A stretch of DNA of 64,000 bases from Aplidium turbinatum (lineage: Eukaryota > Chordata > Ascidiacea > Aplousobranchia > Polyclinidae), in contig OU964921.1 in NCBI GenBank assembly GCA_918807975.1, positions 22,222,498 to 22,286,497 of the forward strand, given 5' to 3'. The notes beneath the pieces are model-generated. The model saw only the letters and a list, made by a program, of their open reading frames with translations. It searched no databases and was not told where the DNA came from. Of the stretch, positions 11,613 through 24,011 are shown one piece after another (within the stretch, counting starts at the first letter, position 1; each line of letters opens with the position of its first letter). A program made the position numbers and the translations under genes.

Positions 11613-12796
11613 CATGGGCGCCGATCGCTCTCTAAAATTGGTGGGGTCATTTAATAGGAAGGCGCGACAAGCGAAGCGAGCTAAAAAGATCGGGGATCTG
11701 TTCAGACAAACAAACAAATACAGTATATACAAGTCTAATGCGATGTATATATATTTTAATTGTCAGTGTCAGCTTTGGACAGCAGACGTCCAAACACTCG
11801 GCAACGAGTCTCCAGCGAATTAAGAACGAAATCCTTGGAAAGGTCATGGAGGTTGATTGAATACAAAACTTTGTTGTATAGCCTACATGGCAGACCATTG
11901 CATGGTTCAGCCGTTTCTGTGTAATGGTAGATCGTAACTAAGTTTTGACACGTCGCAAAGTTGAAACTGACCGTTTAGCTGAACACGAGCTGGCTGGTGA
12001 AATGAGCAAAAGTCGCACAAAAAGTTCCACTTGTGGAAACATTTGCAGAACAGCGGATGGCATCTTCTTGAATATCATTTGAAAATCTTCCACCGACTTT
12101 CAATTTGCACTGCTTTCGAAAGAAGCATAGTTCTTATGCAAGTGACTCTGTGTCAGAGAACTCAGGATAATCGTGTACCACATGCGATTGTATTTGTAGC
12201 TTTCCACTAAAGAGTGATTCTTGTGAAATTTTGTAGTGCTCAAGATTTTGCTGCACGCTGTCAATGACTGCAAAATACTCTGACCGATATTTCGTCTCTG
12301 GTGTTTGAAGTTGAGGAGGTTGACCACGGCCATGTCCATGCTGAAGACGATTTGGCCTACTGTCTATAAAAAAAATTGCCAAACCGCAAAGACGTTTCAG
12401 CAGCTCCTTCAATGTAATAATAACTGAAAAATCACCTTTTTTCTTACACAAAAGTAAAACAAGCTAAGCCTACTGCACTACATGCTTGTACGACGTTTTC
12501 TAAGTAATTCCAACACTCTGCACTGGCCCTGGCGTAACCAAAACAAAAAAAATTGCAACATGCACCAGGGTTTCCACGCATAATAAAACATTTCTACTAC
12601 GGTCAGGGTTTCCTCGCATAAAACAAAAATTTTGTCTCCTCCTTTCAATAGATTTTAAACGTTTGATTAATAAAATTGTGGCATTCGGTTATTATTTTCA
12701 CTTTTACGTTATAAAAATAATGAAAAAAGATGGCGGGGACATGTAAAAAGATGGTGGGGACATGTCCCCGCTGTCCTATAGGGATCGGCGCCCATG
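11613..12796 (-). mobile_element. hAT element with decayed transposase, 1184 bp
   Basis: Perfect 8 bp duplication tagacagg (11605-11612 and 12797-12804). Perfect 14 bp terminal inverted repeats catgggcgccgatc. The end opposite the transposase start has the ggggacatgtcccc palindrome common in subterminal regions of such elements. Carries the transposase remains at 11850-12451. Confidence 0.9.
11850..12451 (-). pseudogene. hAT transposase remnant (DUF4371/ZMYM1-like)
   Basis: The minus-strand frame 12451-12134 contains RPNRLQHG and ETKYRSEYFAVIDSVQQNL, the segment before the C-terminal domain in DUF4371-type hAT transposases. Further along, in shifted frames at about 12050-11850, LLISPASSCSAKRSVSTLRR and RVKTYLRSTITQKRLNH match the dimerisation domain. 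The N-terminal finger and first catalytic residues are absent and at least one frameshift separates the two parts. It shares family type, but not close sequence, with the element at 1-1226. Confidence 0.75.
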
Positions 12797-12827
12797 TAGA
12801 CAGGTAGTCACTAGCTGGTCTAGCCCC

Positions 12828-12866
12828 CTGAAGAAGTCAGTCGTGTCTGATTGACGAAACGTCGGA
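12828..12866 (+). other. Hammerhead-like core motif (tentative)
   Basis: ctgaaga, a possible short stem (agtcag with ctgatt), then cgaaacgtc. This is the order CUGANGA, stem II, GAAA, GUC of a hammerhead ribozyme core. Similar blocks occur in the terminal repeats of Penelope-like elements. The flanking stems I and III are not convincing, so activity is doubtful. Confidence 0.25.
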
Positions 12867-13055
12867 ATAAATAGAGATTGTCACTGTATACATCTTGTTA
12901 TAGTTTAGCTTAATTTGCACCAGTAGAACACCTCATATTATTTAATTAAATGCTTGGTGAACAGCCTCATTCAATTTTCAAATTTGATTTTTTGTTTAAC
13001 TCAAACAACTTGCATCAAGGTGTCGGTTACCAACTTCACTAGCTACTTTTTGCTA

Positions 13056-13743
<688 letters not shown>

Positions 13744-14738
13744 AGCCATACCCAACCCCAATGGTTATAGTTTGACATGATTTCCACTTCTAGCGACATA
13801 GTAAAGTGACATTGTCTAAAAGTTAAAAAGGGCAACTTTTGTTGTCTGTGTACTGTACATGTCCATGCAGCTTCCAGCATGACTCCACTACTGTTTAGCA
13901 GTGGCGTTGACAGGGAGGTCCAAGGGGCACTTTTGAACCCAGGATAATTTTAAGGGTCCGAAACCTTTTTAAGGGGCATGGAAACATGTAGAAACCACAA
14001 CGTATTATGTAAGATATTTTCTCTACACTGCTTAAGTCCTTTTAGTTCGTGTGTTTGTGAATAGCGCTATCCAGATAAATGGTTTTTCGGCTGAATAGTT
14101 GTTGTCTCCCGAAGATTTGTCAACTGCAAGTTGATTAGCTGAAAACTTTTTTGGTTTGAAACAATATAGAAAAAATACTTTGTTTTGGGAAATATTTTTG
14201 ATGATCTTATACGCTTCAGCAAAATACGAAGATTTCACGCCTTTGTGACATAACAATTTGCTGTTATCACCGGTCCTTTGGGGTTTAGTTTATTGCCTAC
14301 CTAGACGTAAAAAAATTATTTTTAATGATTCACAGAATTTGTTGTTCAAACAATCTTGCTCTTTTATTTTAATTTGTGAGATTCAAAACACGTAAAAATT
14401 TATTTTAAATAAGCGCACCTTTGCCTGAAATCTTATCAGAAAATTTGTAGCCAAATGCCGGGCAATAGTTTTGTTCCTGTCTGAACTTGGTTGTCGTCAG
14501 CCAGTTCGGACTTATTTAGTAAGTCGAGATTCGTATAATTCGAATAAGCAGCTTTAAAAGAGATTGCTTCATGCAGTGCCGATCTTTGGGGTGTGCAAAC
14601 CGTGCGATCGCACAGGGCCCGCAAATTAGGGGCCCTGCAATTTACTCAGAAAATGCAGTAATTTGTCATTTCCAATGGAAAAATTCAACAAGTGAATTCA
14701 ACAAAGGAATCAGCAACAAGAAAACATAGAGACTCAAC

Positions 14739-14954
14739 GGGTGCAAATTATTTCGTCCCCTGAACATTTCGTACCCTGAAAAGATTGAGAAAAAAAACAG
14801 AGCCGAAGTCGCTGATCGGAGTTGCCGCAAACATTTCAAAATTTTTCTCGATCTTTTCAGGGGACGAAATAAGTCGAAATTTAATTTTGTTACTCCGATT
14901 TCAGGGTACGAAATCGGGTTACGAATTTTTCAGGGGACGAAATAGGTTGCATCC
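14739..14954. mobile_element. Hairpin (fold-back) element B
   Basis: Flanked by identical agactcaac (14730-14738 and 14955-14963). Ends are gggtgcaaattatttcgtcc and, inverted, ggatgcaacctatttcgtcc. Arms are built of short units of the type atttcgt(a/c)ccctgaa, repeated and inverted about the centre. No coding. Same layout as elements A (1801-2067) and C (31893-32163), but with unrelated unit sequence. Confidence 0.82.
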
Positions 14955-15034
14955 AGACTCAACATAGAGACATACCTTTATTTCCGAAAAATGCCAAAGA
15001 AAGCATGATCTTATCCTTTTGCTATGCCATCGGA

Positions 15035-15235
15035 CAGCACCATTTTATAGTAATATTCATACGCAAATTTTTGTTGAACATGCTCTCAGAATGCACCAAA
15101 ATCAAAGTAATTTTTCAAATTTTCTGAGGGAGGCCCCCAGCCGCTGGGTGTCGCCTTCGGCGATCACGCCGTCAGGTTTCACCCGCCTACCGTCAAACCA
15201 CCCCTCCCCTTTCAAAATACCTAGCTACGCTACTG
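15035..15235. mobile_element. MITE fragment related to 45558-45798
   Basis: The stretch from taatattcatac through tgctctcagaatgcacc to agctacgctactg matches the right two thirds of the MITE at 45558-45798, with an extra GC-rich insert around 15130-15190. The left terminus is missing. Confidence 0.7.
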
Positions 15236-15308
15236 AATTGGATCATTGTCATTGGGACCCGCAAAGCATATTTCGCACAGGTCCCGAAATACCCTAAGAC
15301 CGGCACTG

Positions 15309-16371
15309 CTTCGTGTGATTACAAACTAATTGCTAATTTGTAAATGTATATTGGTTTTGCTTTGTGTTGAACGTTTTGACCTATCAATCTTTTTTTTTAC
15401 CCTTGTATCGACCTCGGGAACAGCTGATTGAGTGGCAAGTTTGTTGTGCATGTGATATTTTGGACGTAGCGTAACGTGTTATTTTCATTTATTATAGCTG
15501 AAGTGTTGGAATCCTATACTGAACCGCATTGGAATCCTACACTGAATTTCAGACTTTACCACCCTGTTGTCAGAATTCAACCGGCTTACCGTATTTGAAA
15601 AAAAAATGGTATCGGCATTTAAACTGCTGTTTGTGAGTTTTAATGATTTAATGTTGTTCAAGCTATCTGATTCGTAAAGTGATAAGATCAACAGATACCA
15701 ACGAGGTATGTGGCAATGTACAAACTCACATTAATCATTTATTGCCTCGTTGTTTTGTGCTAGGCAAATGCATGATTTGTACCTTTTTATGTCATTTCAG
15801 AAAACCTTCTCTTCTCGTATCTCCTGTTCTATTTTAGAATTCGGGCTTGAAGAGATTATTGACAAAAAATCAAGTGACATCGTAATTTTGATCTGTTTCA
15901 ATAAACCATTTAAATCTACATTTGGCAACAGTCAGATTGCTTAGCATCAATGATTGGAGCGAGCATCGTCATTGACTCACAAACAAATCTTCAAACAACT
16001 ACGAACAAAGTTAAGTTGGACCGTATAGGCTACTGACCTACAATTTTGCGATAGACCTATTTTGTTGAAAAAAAAGTTTGATTGGTTTAGCTAAAATGTG
16101 ATAAAATCGTTATAAATTAGAAGTGTTTGAAGGAAATCGGGCAAAGGACTTTTTCATTTGAAAAGTTGTATTCAAAAAGAAAATCAAGACAAAGAATTAT
16201 GTTGCCCTATTTTGCTTGGAAACCCCCAACGCGAAACTACAGTTCTTATATCTTGCTCAAGACGATCTCTATAACAGGCCACGACACCGCGCGCCTCCAG
16301 TCGAAAACTGTAGGCAGATTGTTAAAGCGCTTTTGATTTTTGCGAGTGCGTTGTTATTTAGGGAGCTAAAT
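15309..16371. other. no gene seen
   Basis: AT-rich intron sequence. A segment at about 16235-16345 (ataacaggcc and gcgcgcctccagtcgaaaac) recurs inverted at about 36140-36200, so it is a dispersed repeat of unknown type. Confidence 0.45.
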
Positions 16372-17328
16372 CAGGCCCGTAATTATACATTTTAGCTTGG
16401 GGGAGGGGGCTCAAAAGCTGTTGCGAAGTAAAAGGCTATGCACATAACATTTGTAGTTGCAATGAGTCTAATTTGCGGTTTTTCGGGCAAAGGCACGGCA
16501 TATGTTATAAAGTCACAAGGTGCTAGATAGTAGTACTTTCGAATGATTGGGATAATTCCAGCCAAAACATGGGTAATTCCAGCCAAAATGATTGCAGAAT
16601 AGAATAGATGCAATATTTTTAACACGCAACTTTGTCAGGAATGACCCTCATGACTTTGTCTGGTACAGGTCTCCACCAAACCAATTTATCCCCTTTGGGG
16701 TGTAATATTCGGCAGTAAACGTCAAAAAAACACCAACAGCTATCCAAGCTGATACCAATATCAATGTTGATGGATTTGTTTTTAAGAGATATTCATTGAC
16801 AATATTTCCAAAACCAGCATCTTATACTCCATTGTAGCCTAATTGCTTTTACCTGAGATGCCTTGCCAAAATCATTATCAAATTTAAAAATCATTATCGT
16901 GCAATCTGTCTGGAATAACCCTATAACTATTAGGCCTACCCTACCAGTACATAACAACTACAAAATTACAAGCAAGATAATTGTACAAAGTGACATGCGA
17001 ATCAAAACAAATTAAATACCGTATAGAAAGTCTTGGGTCTGGGATTACTCATTTGGAAAACCAAATGTAGCTTGCCTGGCAGAGTTTGCATTGATGAAGT
17101 CCCTTGATATATCGTTTACATTCAAGCTAGAGACTTCCTTTTTGTGTACAAGCATGAAACAAACTTAATCTACTTTAAAAGGGGAGGACTACTTAAAATA
17201 ATTGTTGTTGAGTGATTTTATAAAGGAAGAATTGAAGTAAACGTTTTAGCTCAGTCTACAATATGTTTCTCTTACTTTGAGCTTGGGGGAGCATTGCCCC
17301 CCAAGCCCCCCCGGCAATTACGGGCCTG
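16372..17328. mobile_element. Non-autonomous hAT element, 957 bp
   Basis: Perfect 8 bp duplication agctaaat (16364-16371 and 17329-17336). Inverted termini caggcccgtaatta and taattgcc-type (ggcaattacgggcctg on the plus strand). Subterminal G and C runs (cttgggggagggggc, ccccccaagcccccc) could pair. No transposase is recognised. Confidence 0.88.
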
Positions 17329-17929
17329 AGCTAAATATGCTTAATAACAATAAAATTAAACTACAGTAGGCATGGTAGTTTTTTCAGAGAATTAGATGGG
17401 TTTATGTGTGGAACTAGATTAGCATGGCAGTTAAGCTAGAGGCCACCAGCCACAGGCTAGTGTGCAGTGGTGGGCACTAGTTACTTTCAAAGTAACTGAG
17501 TTACAGTTACTTCGCTCAAAAAGTAACTAGTTTCAGTTACAGTTACCGTTTTTTAAAAAGTAACTAGTTACAGTTACTAGTTACAGTTACTTTTCAAAGA
17601 AAGTGGCTGCATATGAATGAGTACTGATCTACAACTACTCTTCTTTGCATGAAGTACAAGTTGAAAAACACATGATAAAGGCCAAGATGATACTTTGTTC
17701 GTAGCTGATGCCTAACTACAAAACATCGACCACTCTGCTAGCTATCCAGTATAATGCTTCTAAGAATCCATAATCTAACCCTAAAACGTCGCCTACCGAA
17801 TATGAAACAATAAAAAATTGAAAAAATGACATGCACAGGACATTCCGTGATAAGCAGTAGGGCGTGTCAATATTTTTATACGGGTACCTAAAATGAACGA
17901 AGAGTCATAATATCAATTTCCTTTTAGAA

Positions 17930-18300
17930 ACATCAATATTTCAAAAATGTTGATTGCTAAGTCCAGCTTGCTTTGGCTTCAAAATGTCCTTTTCAAGGGA
18001 GAGCAGTCTTTCAACAGCAGCACTGGAGCGATTATTCTAGGGGTATTGTATCGCAAGTACAAACGCCTCATGGCGTCATTGAGGAATGCATCAGGTGTAA
18101 CCGCCTTTGTTGGGTTACGTTCGAGAAATTCATTTAATATTTTTACAGCACTCGCTTCCTTTTTTTGTGCTTTCAAAAAAAACGAAGCAAAAAAAGTTAT
18201 CTGTTTCACGCCTGCCAACATCAGTGTCACGTTGCTTGCTGCATCGTCGATGCGGCCGGTCAAAGAATTTTGTGCGGCCGCAAAACAGTTTGACAATCGC
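17930..18300 (-). pseudogene. hAT transposase remnant of the 17.8 kb element
   Basis: The minus-strand frame contains KILNEFLERNPTKAV and LYLRYNTP. A shifted frame then gives SAAVERLLSLEKDILKPKQA and GLSNQHF before a TGA. The block YNT, S-A-x-VERL-S-x-x-KD-ILKPK, LS is the hAT C-terminal domain. Only about 120 residues survive, with one frameshift inside the domain. The remaining coding region is either deleted or displaced by the nested insertions. Confidence 0.75.
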
Positions 18301-18989
18301 TAATGCATTAAAGACAATAGACATCTCAAAGCTGTTTTATGCCTTCACTGGTACACCTTTCCTTTGCTATTTTCTTGTCGCTCACGCTCTCAAATGGTCA
18401 TCTGTTTTCGGTAGCACGCCTACCTATGAGGCTATAAGAATAGTTCTTTTCTAAAATGCACTTTACAAAAAGTCGTTACAGGTCGAGTCTGACATATGAA
18501 AATCTTAATATGCAGTTGCGAGTTGCCACATCGTCTGTTCGACCTGATATTGAACGCTTAGGGTCGAATGCAGAAAGGTAGCTCAAAATAAACCTAACTT
18601 AACGCCAAGCTCTTCTCAGGCAAGCGGAGTTTTAGTCAAGCTTGGTTTAAAACTTGAGCGCGCTGCAAAAACTAATTTGCAAGGTCGCTTGGCCAAGCCA
18701 CCCTTTGAGCTGCGCTTCATAATAAAACTGGTTTTAAGCCATGTTTTTGACGCAAAGTGTGCACTCGACTTGCAATGGTGATTTTTGAAACCTACCCGAC
18801 AAATAAAGTAATATTGTAAGTTTAGAAGTTATTCGTGTAATTAGGGATGCTTTATTAATGACACCATAATACCTTTTGTTACATCACAATTGAATTTGAA
18901 ACGCAGTTTTCAGTTGGTGGTAGCAAGTTAGTAGCCTGTTGTAAGACAAAGCATGTTGACAGCAACTAGCAAGCATGTAGTAGACAACA

Positions 18990-19234
18990 ATAGCAATTTC
19001 TGCTATTTCATTTCAGCCTAATTATAATCTTTTCTTTTTGCCTCAACATAATATTCACGACACAAAATTCTGTATCACTGTAGTATCATTACTCGATAAT
19101 GAGCTGAAAGATGAGCATTATCGCTATATGTTGTTTTAAAACTATAAAAAAATGGGCTTTTCAGCAACAAAACTGCCCTTTTTTCATAATCCTGCCCCCC
19201 CCCCCCCCAGTGAAAACTCGTTCCGGCGCCCCTG
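18990..19234. mobile_element. hAT fragment within Harbinger copy 1
   Basis: Related to the hAT element at 6761-8040: shares the aaaaatgggc to cctgcccc stretch and the terminus gttccggcgcccctg. The flank after the terminus, caagtagc, is the same Harbinger site (gctacttg inverted) that borders the fragment at 27654-27957. Confidence 0.7.
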
Positions 19235-19359
19235 CAAGTAGCAGTCATTTTTTAACAACTTTGTAACTGAAAAATAGCAGTGAACCAAAAATGTCAAGGG
19301 GCTAAATAGGGACATTCCACCTGTAACTCAAGTAAATCTGGTCAGAATTTTCTCTTTAA

Positions 19360-19743
19360 AATATATCTATTAATTTATAAAGTTTTCCATGGTTTTGCTC
19401 CGAACTATCTGGACACTTTGCTTGTTCATTGTAAACCTGCCAGAACTTTGCGTTCTCAACATCAATTGCTCTGTGCAACCCTTCATGTAAGACACAATAT
19501 GGAAATCGTACCTTCCCAGTTGTTGCTGCCAGTTGCTGGAACTGTTTGGTGTTTGTCTATTTGTGTGAAAGAAGCTGAAAATTTAAATGAATTCAAAGCT
19601 CGCTTGAAAACGTTCTATTTTAATGAACATTATGACTGAAAGTACCGTATTAATTATCACCATTGTCATGTTCAGCGCCCAGGAGCATAGTTTGACTGTG
19701 GATGTGGCGCTATATAAATATTGTTATTATTATTATTACCGTA
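19360..19743 (+). mobile_element. LINE 3' end (CR1/L2-like reverse transcriptase tail)
   Basis: The plus frame reads FHGFAPNYLDTLLVHCKPAR, then TLRSQHQLLC, then AENLNEFKARLKTFYFNEHY and a stop. This is the usual end of CR1/L2-type reverse transcriptase proteins. A short 3' UTR with gcgctatataaat and an (att)n tail follows. tttaa occurs on both sides (19355-19359 and 19744-19748), and removing the insert restores the Harbinger sequence found at 30545-30590. It is 5' truncated, as is normal for such insertions. Confidence 0.85.
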
Positions 19744-20438
19744 TTTAACCTGCTTGTATGAAATGCTGCAAGTAAGCTTCAGCATTTCCAAAAAGGCCTA
19801 CAGTGTTCTACAGACGGAGAATGCACATTTTAGCAAGCTTCAAAAAGTGCCCTGCACGATGGACTAATTACACAACTTCACCACAATCCTTTAAAATCCA
19901 GTTTGCAAAAATGCTTAAGTCAAGATCCGCCGCTGTTAAGTCGCCTTTTTTGGCGACTTAAATTGGTGGCTCAAAACCTGGAATGAAACGAGTTTTAAGC
20001 TTGGCTTAAAGTAAGAATAGTTTCTGCAGCGCAAAACTCGGCTCAAGCCACTGTCTAAGCCCGGCTTGCTTAAAACTAGTTTTGAGCTATGACATGACCT
20101 ACATTGAAAGTCAACAAACTCATTTCAGTAAAGTAGGCTTTAATAAACTTAAAACGTGAATATCCTGCAATTGAAAACTAGCTTTAAAGAATGTTAACAG
20201 AAAGTATTAAATGACAAACTAAAACAAGACTCTACTTAAACTGCCGATTGCACTGCTACACTGTTAACTGAAAACTAGAGAATGAACCAACACGAAAGAA
20301 ACCAAGAGAAGCCAAGTCAGGCAATCGGCAAACCCACACTGTGCTGTCGGCAAGAGAGATGTGGTGCGTGACGACACGCGCTACACCACATTCTCCCCCG
20401 CCAAATAAATTTCGAAAAGGACCAGACAAGATGTTGAC

Positions 20439-23400
20439 TCAGAAGCCATATCTTTCTGGTGACTTTCGAATTCTAGTAGAACGTCTCAAGATAGGTGTAC
20501 TGTTGTCAGTAAACCCTTCATTAGTTGATGTGATCGGGTTTGTAACATCACAAGTAGGCCTACTGTCTTCGCGAACGTCAGTAGTTAAATTCGAAGGAGC
20601 GTCTGTTAACGGCGTGTTATAATCGTTTGTTAGTATGTTATGGATTTCAGGTTCTTCCGGCACATTTAAGGTAAGATCCGTCGTTGTAGAAAGGCGTTCT
20701 TCTGCATCAACCTCAGTTTGAGGAGAGGGTGCCAAATCCGAAGTCGAAACAGTCGCCTCTCTTCCACTTTGATATCGTACACGAGCATAAGTAGGATTCG
20801 CATTGAGTAATATTACTGGATCACAGACAGGTTCACCTTTATTACGCACAAAGCGTCGCAATAAAACTGTTTTACCGGAGTCCAAAAGCCACGAAGGCAT
20901 TGCCATGCCATACATGGCTCGTCGTGCAAATGAGAATAACCTCTCGTGGGGTGTTTGATTAGTCGCGACACATAGCAATGACCTAATAGAATGCAAAGCC
21001 TGTGGAAGGACTTTCTCCCAATCGTCCTCCAGAACATGGTGCGTTCTCAAAAGAAGTTTTATTGTTTTCCATACCGTTTGGTTTGTCCTTTCGCACTGTC
21101 CATTTCCTTGAGGATGGTAAGGTGATGAGCAACTAGTAGCTATTCCACGCGTAGAAAGAAAATCTTTGATCTCTCGGCTAGTGAACGCAGTTCCCCGATC
21201 GCTGTGGATGTAAGCAGGGAAACCAAACAGGCAAAATAAGTTAGTTAAACAATCAATGACGGACTCGGAAGACATTCTTTTGCATGGAAACACAAATGGG
21301 TAGCGGCTATATTCATCTACAATCACTAACAAATAGGGCTTCAAACCTTTAACAGGACCCTTAAAATCAACAGATAGTCGTTCCCATGGGTGCGTAGCTT
21401 TGATAAGAGTTCCTCTTGGTGGTTTGTAAAAACGCGGTTTGAGTTCAGCACAAGTTTGGCATTGGTTGCAAATTGCTTTAGTCTCTTCGCTGGTGTACGG
21501 CAAGTTGCGGGATCGAATAAAGTGATACAATCTAACATATCCTGGATGTCCAAGTGATTCATGTAACGAAAGCAAGTCTTTGCCAGGGCTCAGACTTGCA
21601 GACACTCTTGATAGTGCATCAGGGGCTATGTTTTCTTTTCCGGGCTTGTGACGGATTTCATAATGAAACTGGCTTAGCTCTAGACGCCACAACAAAATTT
21701 TGTTATTTTTGATCTTCCCACGGTTGCGTCTATCAAACATATACGAGATCGATTGCTGATCGGTGACAAGTGAAAAGGTGCGACCCTTTAAAAAATGGGC
21801 CCATTTTCGAACGGCTTCAATGATAGCTGTAGCTTCTTTTTCGATAGCCGGATACTTCTGTTCGCAGTTACTCAGGGTGCGGGACATAAAAGCGACAGGG
21901 CGACCGCCTTGGGAGAGGATTGCGGCTATAGCGTAGTCAGAAGCGTCACTTTCGATGTCGAAACTTAGGTCATCACGAATAGTTCCCAGACTAGCAGCCG
22001 CCAATTCTTCCTTTAGTGTTTTAAAAGAATTCAAAGCATTTTCGTCCAAAGGTATAACAGCCTTTAAGAGTGGACCAGCCTTCAATGAAAATCTTTCAAT
22101 CCATTTGGCATAGTACGCAAACATACCACAAATTCTTTTCAATTCTTTCAGAGTTTTTGGTGGAGGCATTTCCAACAGTGGTCGAAGTCGTTCAGCGTCT
22201 GGTTTCTTTTGGTTGTGCGAGATTTGGTAGCCAAGTAAATTGATTGTAGATTGTCTAATGTTCGATTTGTCTTTATTAAAAGTAAATCCACTCTTCTCTG
22301 CAGCATCAAGCAAGGCATTCAAGTTTTCATCATGTTCTTGTACAGTTTCCCCTGTAACGGTCAGATCATCTAAATAGGCGTAAACTTTCTTCAGATTGTA
22401 TCTTTTGATGAAGTCATCCATAACTCTCTGAAAGGCAGCAACTCCATTTGTTACACCAAAAGGTAGTCTTTTGTATTGATACAAATGGCCGAGAGCTTCG
22501 AATGGTGTAAATGGTCTTTCTTCTTGCAAGAGGGAAACTTGGTGGTAAGCGGACCGCAGATCAAGAGAGCTGTAGATTTTATCTTTTGCAACCTTGTTGA
22601 CAATGTCTTCGATTCGCGGAAGGGGATACGCGTCCAAAAGTGTAAAACGGTTCACGGTCTGTGAATAATCGATCACAAGGCGGCATTTATGTTGATTCCG
22701 GACAACAAGCACCTGCGATCTCCACGGAGATCTTGAAGGTTCAATTATGTCTTCGGCTAATAGTCTTTCCACCTCCTTTTCAATATATGCGACGTCATCT
22801 TTTGAATAAGAACGGGAAGGGGCTGCAACAGGTTTATAATTAGGTTGCATGTATTGAAAAAGACTTGGTGGATCCACGCGAGCTGAGGTAAGTGCTACGA
22901 GCTTCGGTGTTGCTGCGGAAATTACAAGCGGTTTTTCGGGGCCACAAAACTGAAAGGTGACTTTCTCGTGTTTTTGAAAGAAATTTTGGCCTAAAATCAC
23001 ATCAGCACAAGAGTTTGGAATGACATCGAAACAAGTCTTTGGATAACTTCTATCGAGGAGTTCAAGATGCAAACAAGCGCAGCCATCGGTCTTGACCAAG
23101 TGATGGGTCGACGCCATGGTCACAGTGTGAGGTTGTTTCGTAAGGTTTATCTTCAGCTTGTTTACCAATTTTCTATCAATAAAGTTATCCGAGGCACCTG
23201 AATCCAGCAAGGCTTTAACTGGATGTCCATTTACTAAAGCGTCCACCACTGTGCGATGCAGGCAGTTAGGAGCTCCAGCAAAATATAACGGGCCTTTGTG
23301 CCTGGAAAGCATTGACGAGTAAAGAGAATCCGCGTTAGCAACTGGGTTTTCTGCAGCAGAAGCCAAAGATACTGATGAACTTTTACTGCGACAGGCCTTG

Positions 23401-23962
23401 GAGAAATGCCCTAATTTTCCACAATTGTAGCATTTCTGTTTGTGTGCTGGACAGGAACAACGGTCATGGAGTGGTCCGTTACAAAAGTAACATAATTTTC
23501 TGGTTTGTACCTTGGACTTGAAAGTGGCAGCAGAAACGTCGTGATCCTTGTGCTCTGGACGCATGTTGTTACCTTCTCGCGCATAATTTGTCGTTGAGGC
23601 TATCGAAGTGTTTGCAGCTTTCCCCATGATGCAAGATTGTTGTTGTGCTCTTTCTATACTGTCGCTCAGTTCCGAAGCACTTTGAAGGTCTATGTTATTT
23701 TCTTCCAAAAGACGTTGGCGGATGACAGGAGACTGTAAGCCATTTATGAAAGAATCGCGAATAAGCTGCTCTTTATACGTTTGGGCAGAAACGTCGTCAA
23801 AAGTACAGTCCTTAGAGAGTAGTTTCAGCGCTCTAAGGTATTCCAAGACCGTTTCTCCACTGGCTTGCTTTCGGCTGATTAGTAAATGCCTGGCGTAGAC
23901 ATTGTTCTTCTTCTTTACGTATGTTCTCTTGAGAGTATCTACAATTGCATCATAGTCGTCAA
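20439..23962 (-). pseudogene. gag-pol region of the LTR retrotransposon
   Basis: A long open minus-strand frame of nearly 1,200 codons. In order it shows: part of a gag protein; two CCHC-like zinc knuckles (CYFCNGPLHDRC and CYNCGKLGHFSKAC); an aspartic protease with LLDSGASDNFID; reverse transcriptase with YAYLDDLTV; RNase H (ESDASDYAIAAIL); and integrase with an HHCC finger (HESLGHPGY, CNQCQTC) and core (LSVDFKGPVKG, PYHPQGNGQCERTN). This order (protease, RT, RNase H, integrase) is that of Ty3/gypsy elements. No envelope-like frame is seen. Its gag end abuts the nested hAT insertion, so the element as it stands is a fossil in this copy. Confidence 0.93.
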
Positions 23963-24011
23963 CAGGGCCCACAAGAGGGGGGGACAACCGGTGCATTGCA
24001 CCGGGGCCCGG

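Larger units (their letters stand above)
14574..15308. mobile_element. Non-autonomous hAT-type element with two nested insertions
   Basis: Inverted termini cagtgccgatcttt (left) and cagtgccggtctta (right, inverted). The flanks cttcatg and cttcgtg look like a mutated target duplication. Inside lie hairpin B (14739-14954) and a MITE fragment (15035-15235). The subterminal region has repeated gggcccgc words. Confidence 0.65.
18561..20089 (-). mobile_element. PIF/Harbinger copy 1, internally deleted, interrupted by an LTR element
   Basis: Starts directly after TTA (18558-18560) with gggtcgaatgcagaaaggta, the terminus shared by the copies at 28409 and 30205. It reads as the right end of the family on the minus strand, then a hAT fragment (18990-19234), a LINE end (19360-19743), and the left-type end up to 20089, where the LTR element lies. 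No transposase sequence remains. Confidence 0.8.

Noticed and set aside
13898-13980. cagtggcgttgacaggg as left end of a hAT element pairing with 15235
   Set aside because: The flanking 8 bp sequences do not match, and the right part belongs to a MITE fragment nested in another element.
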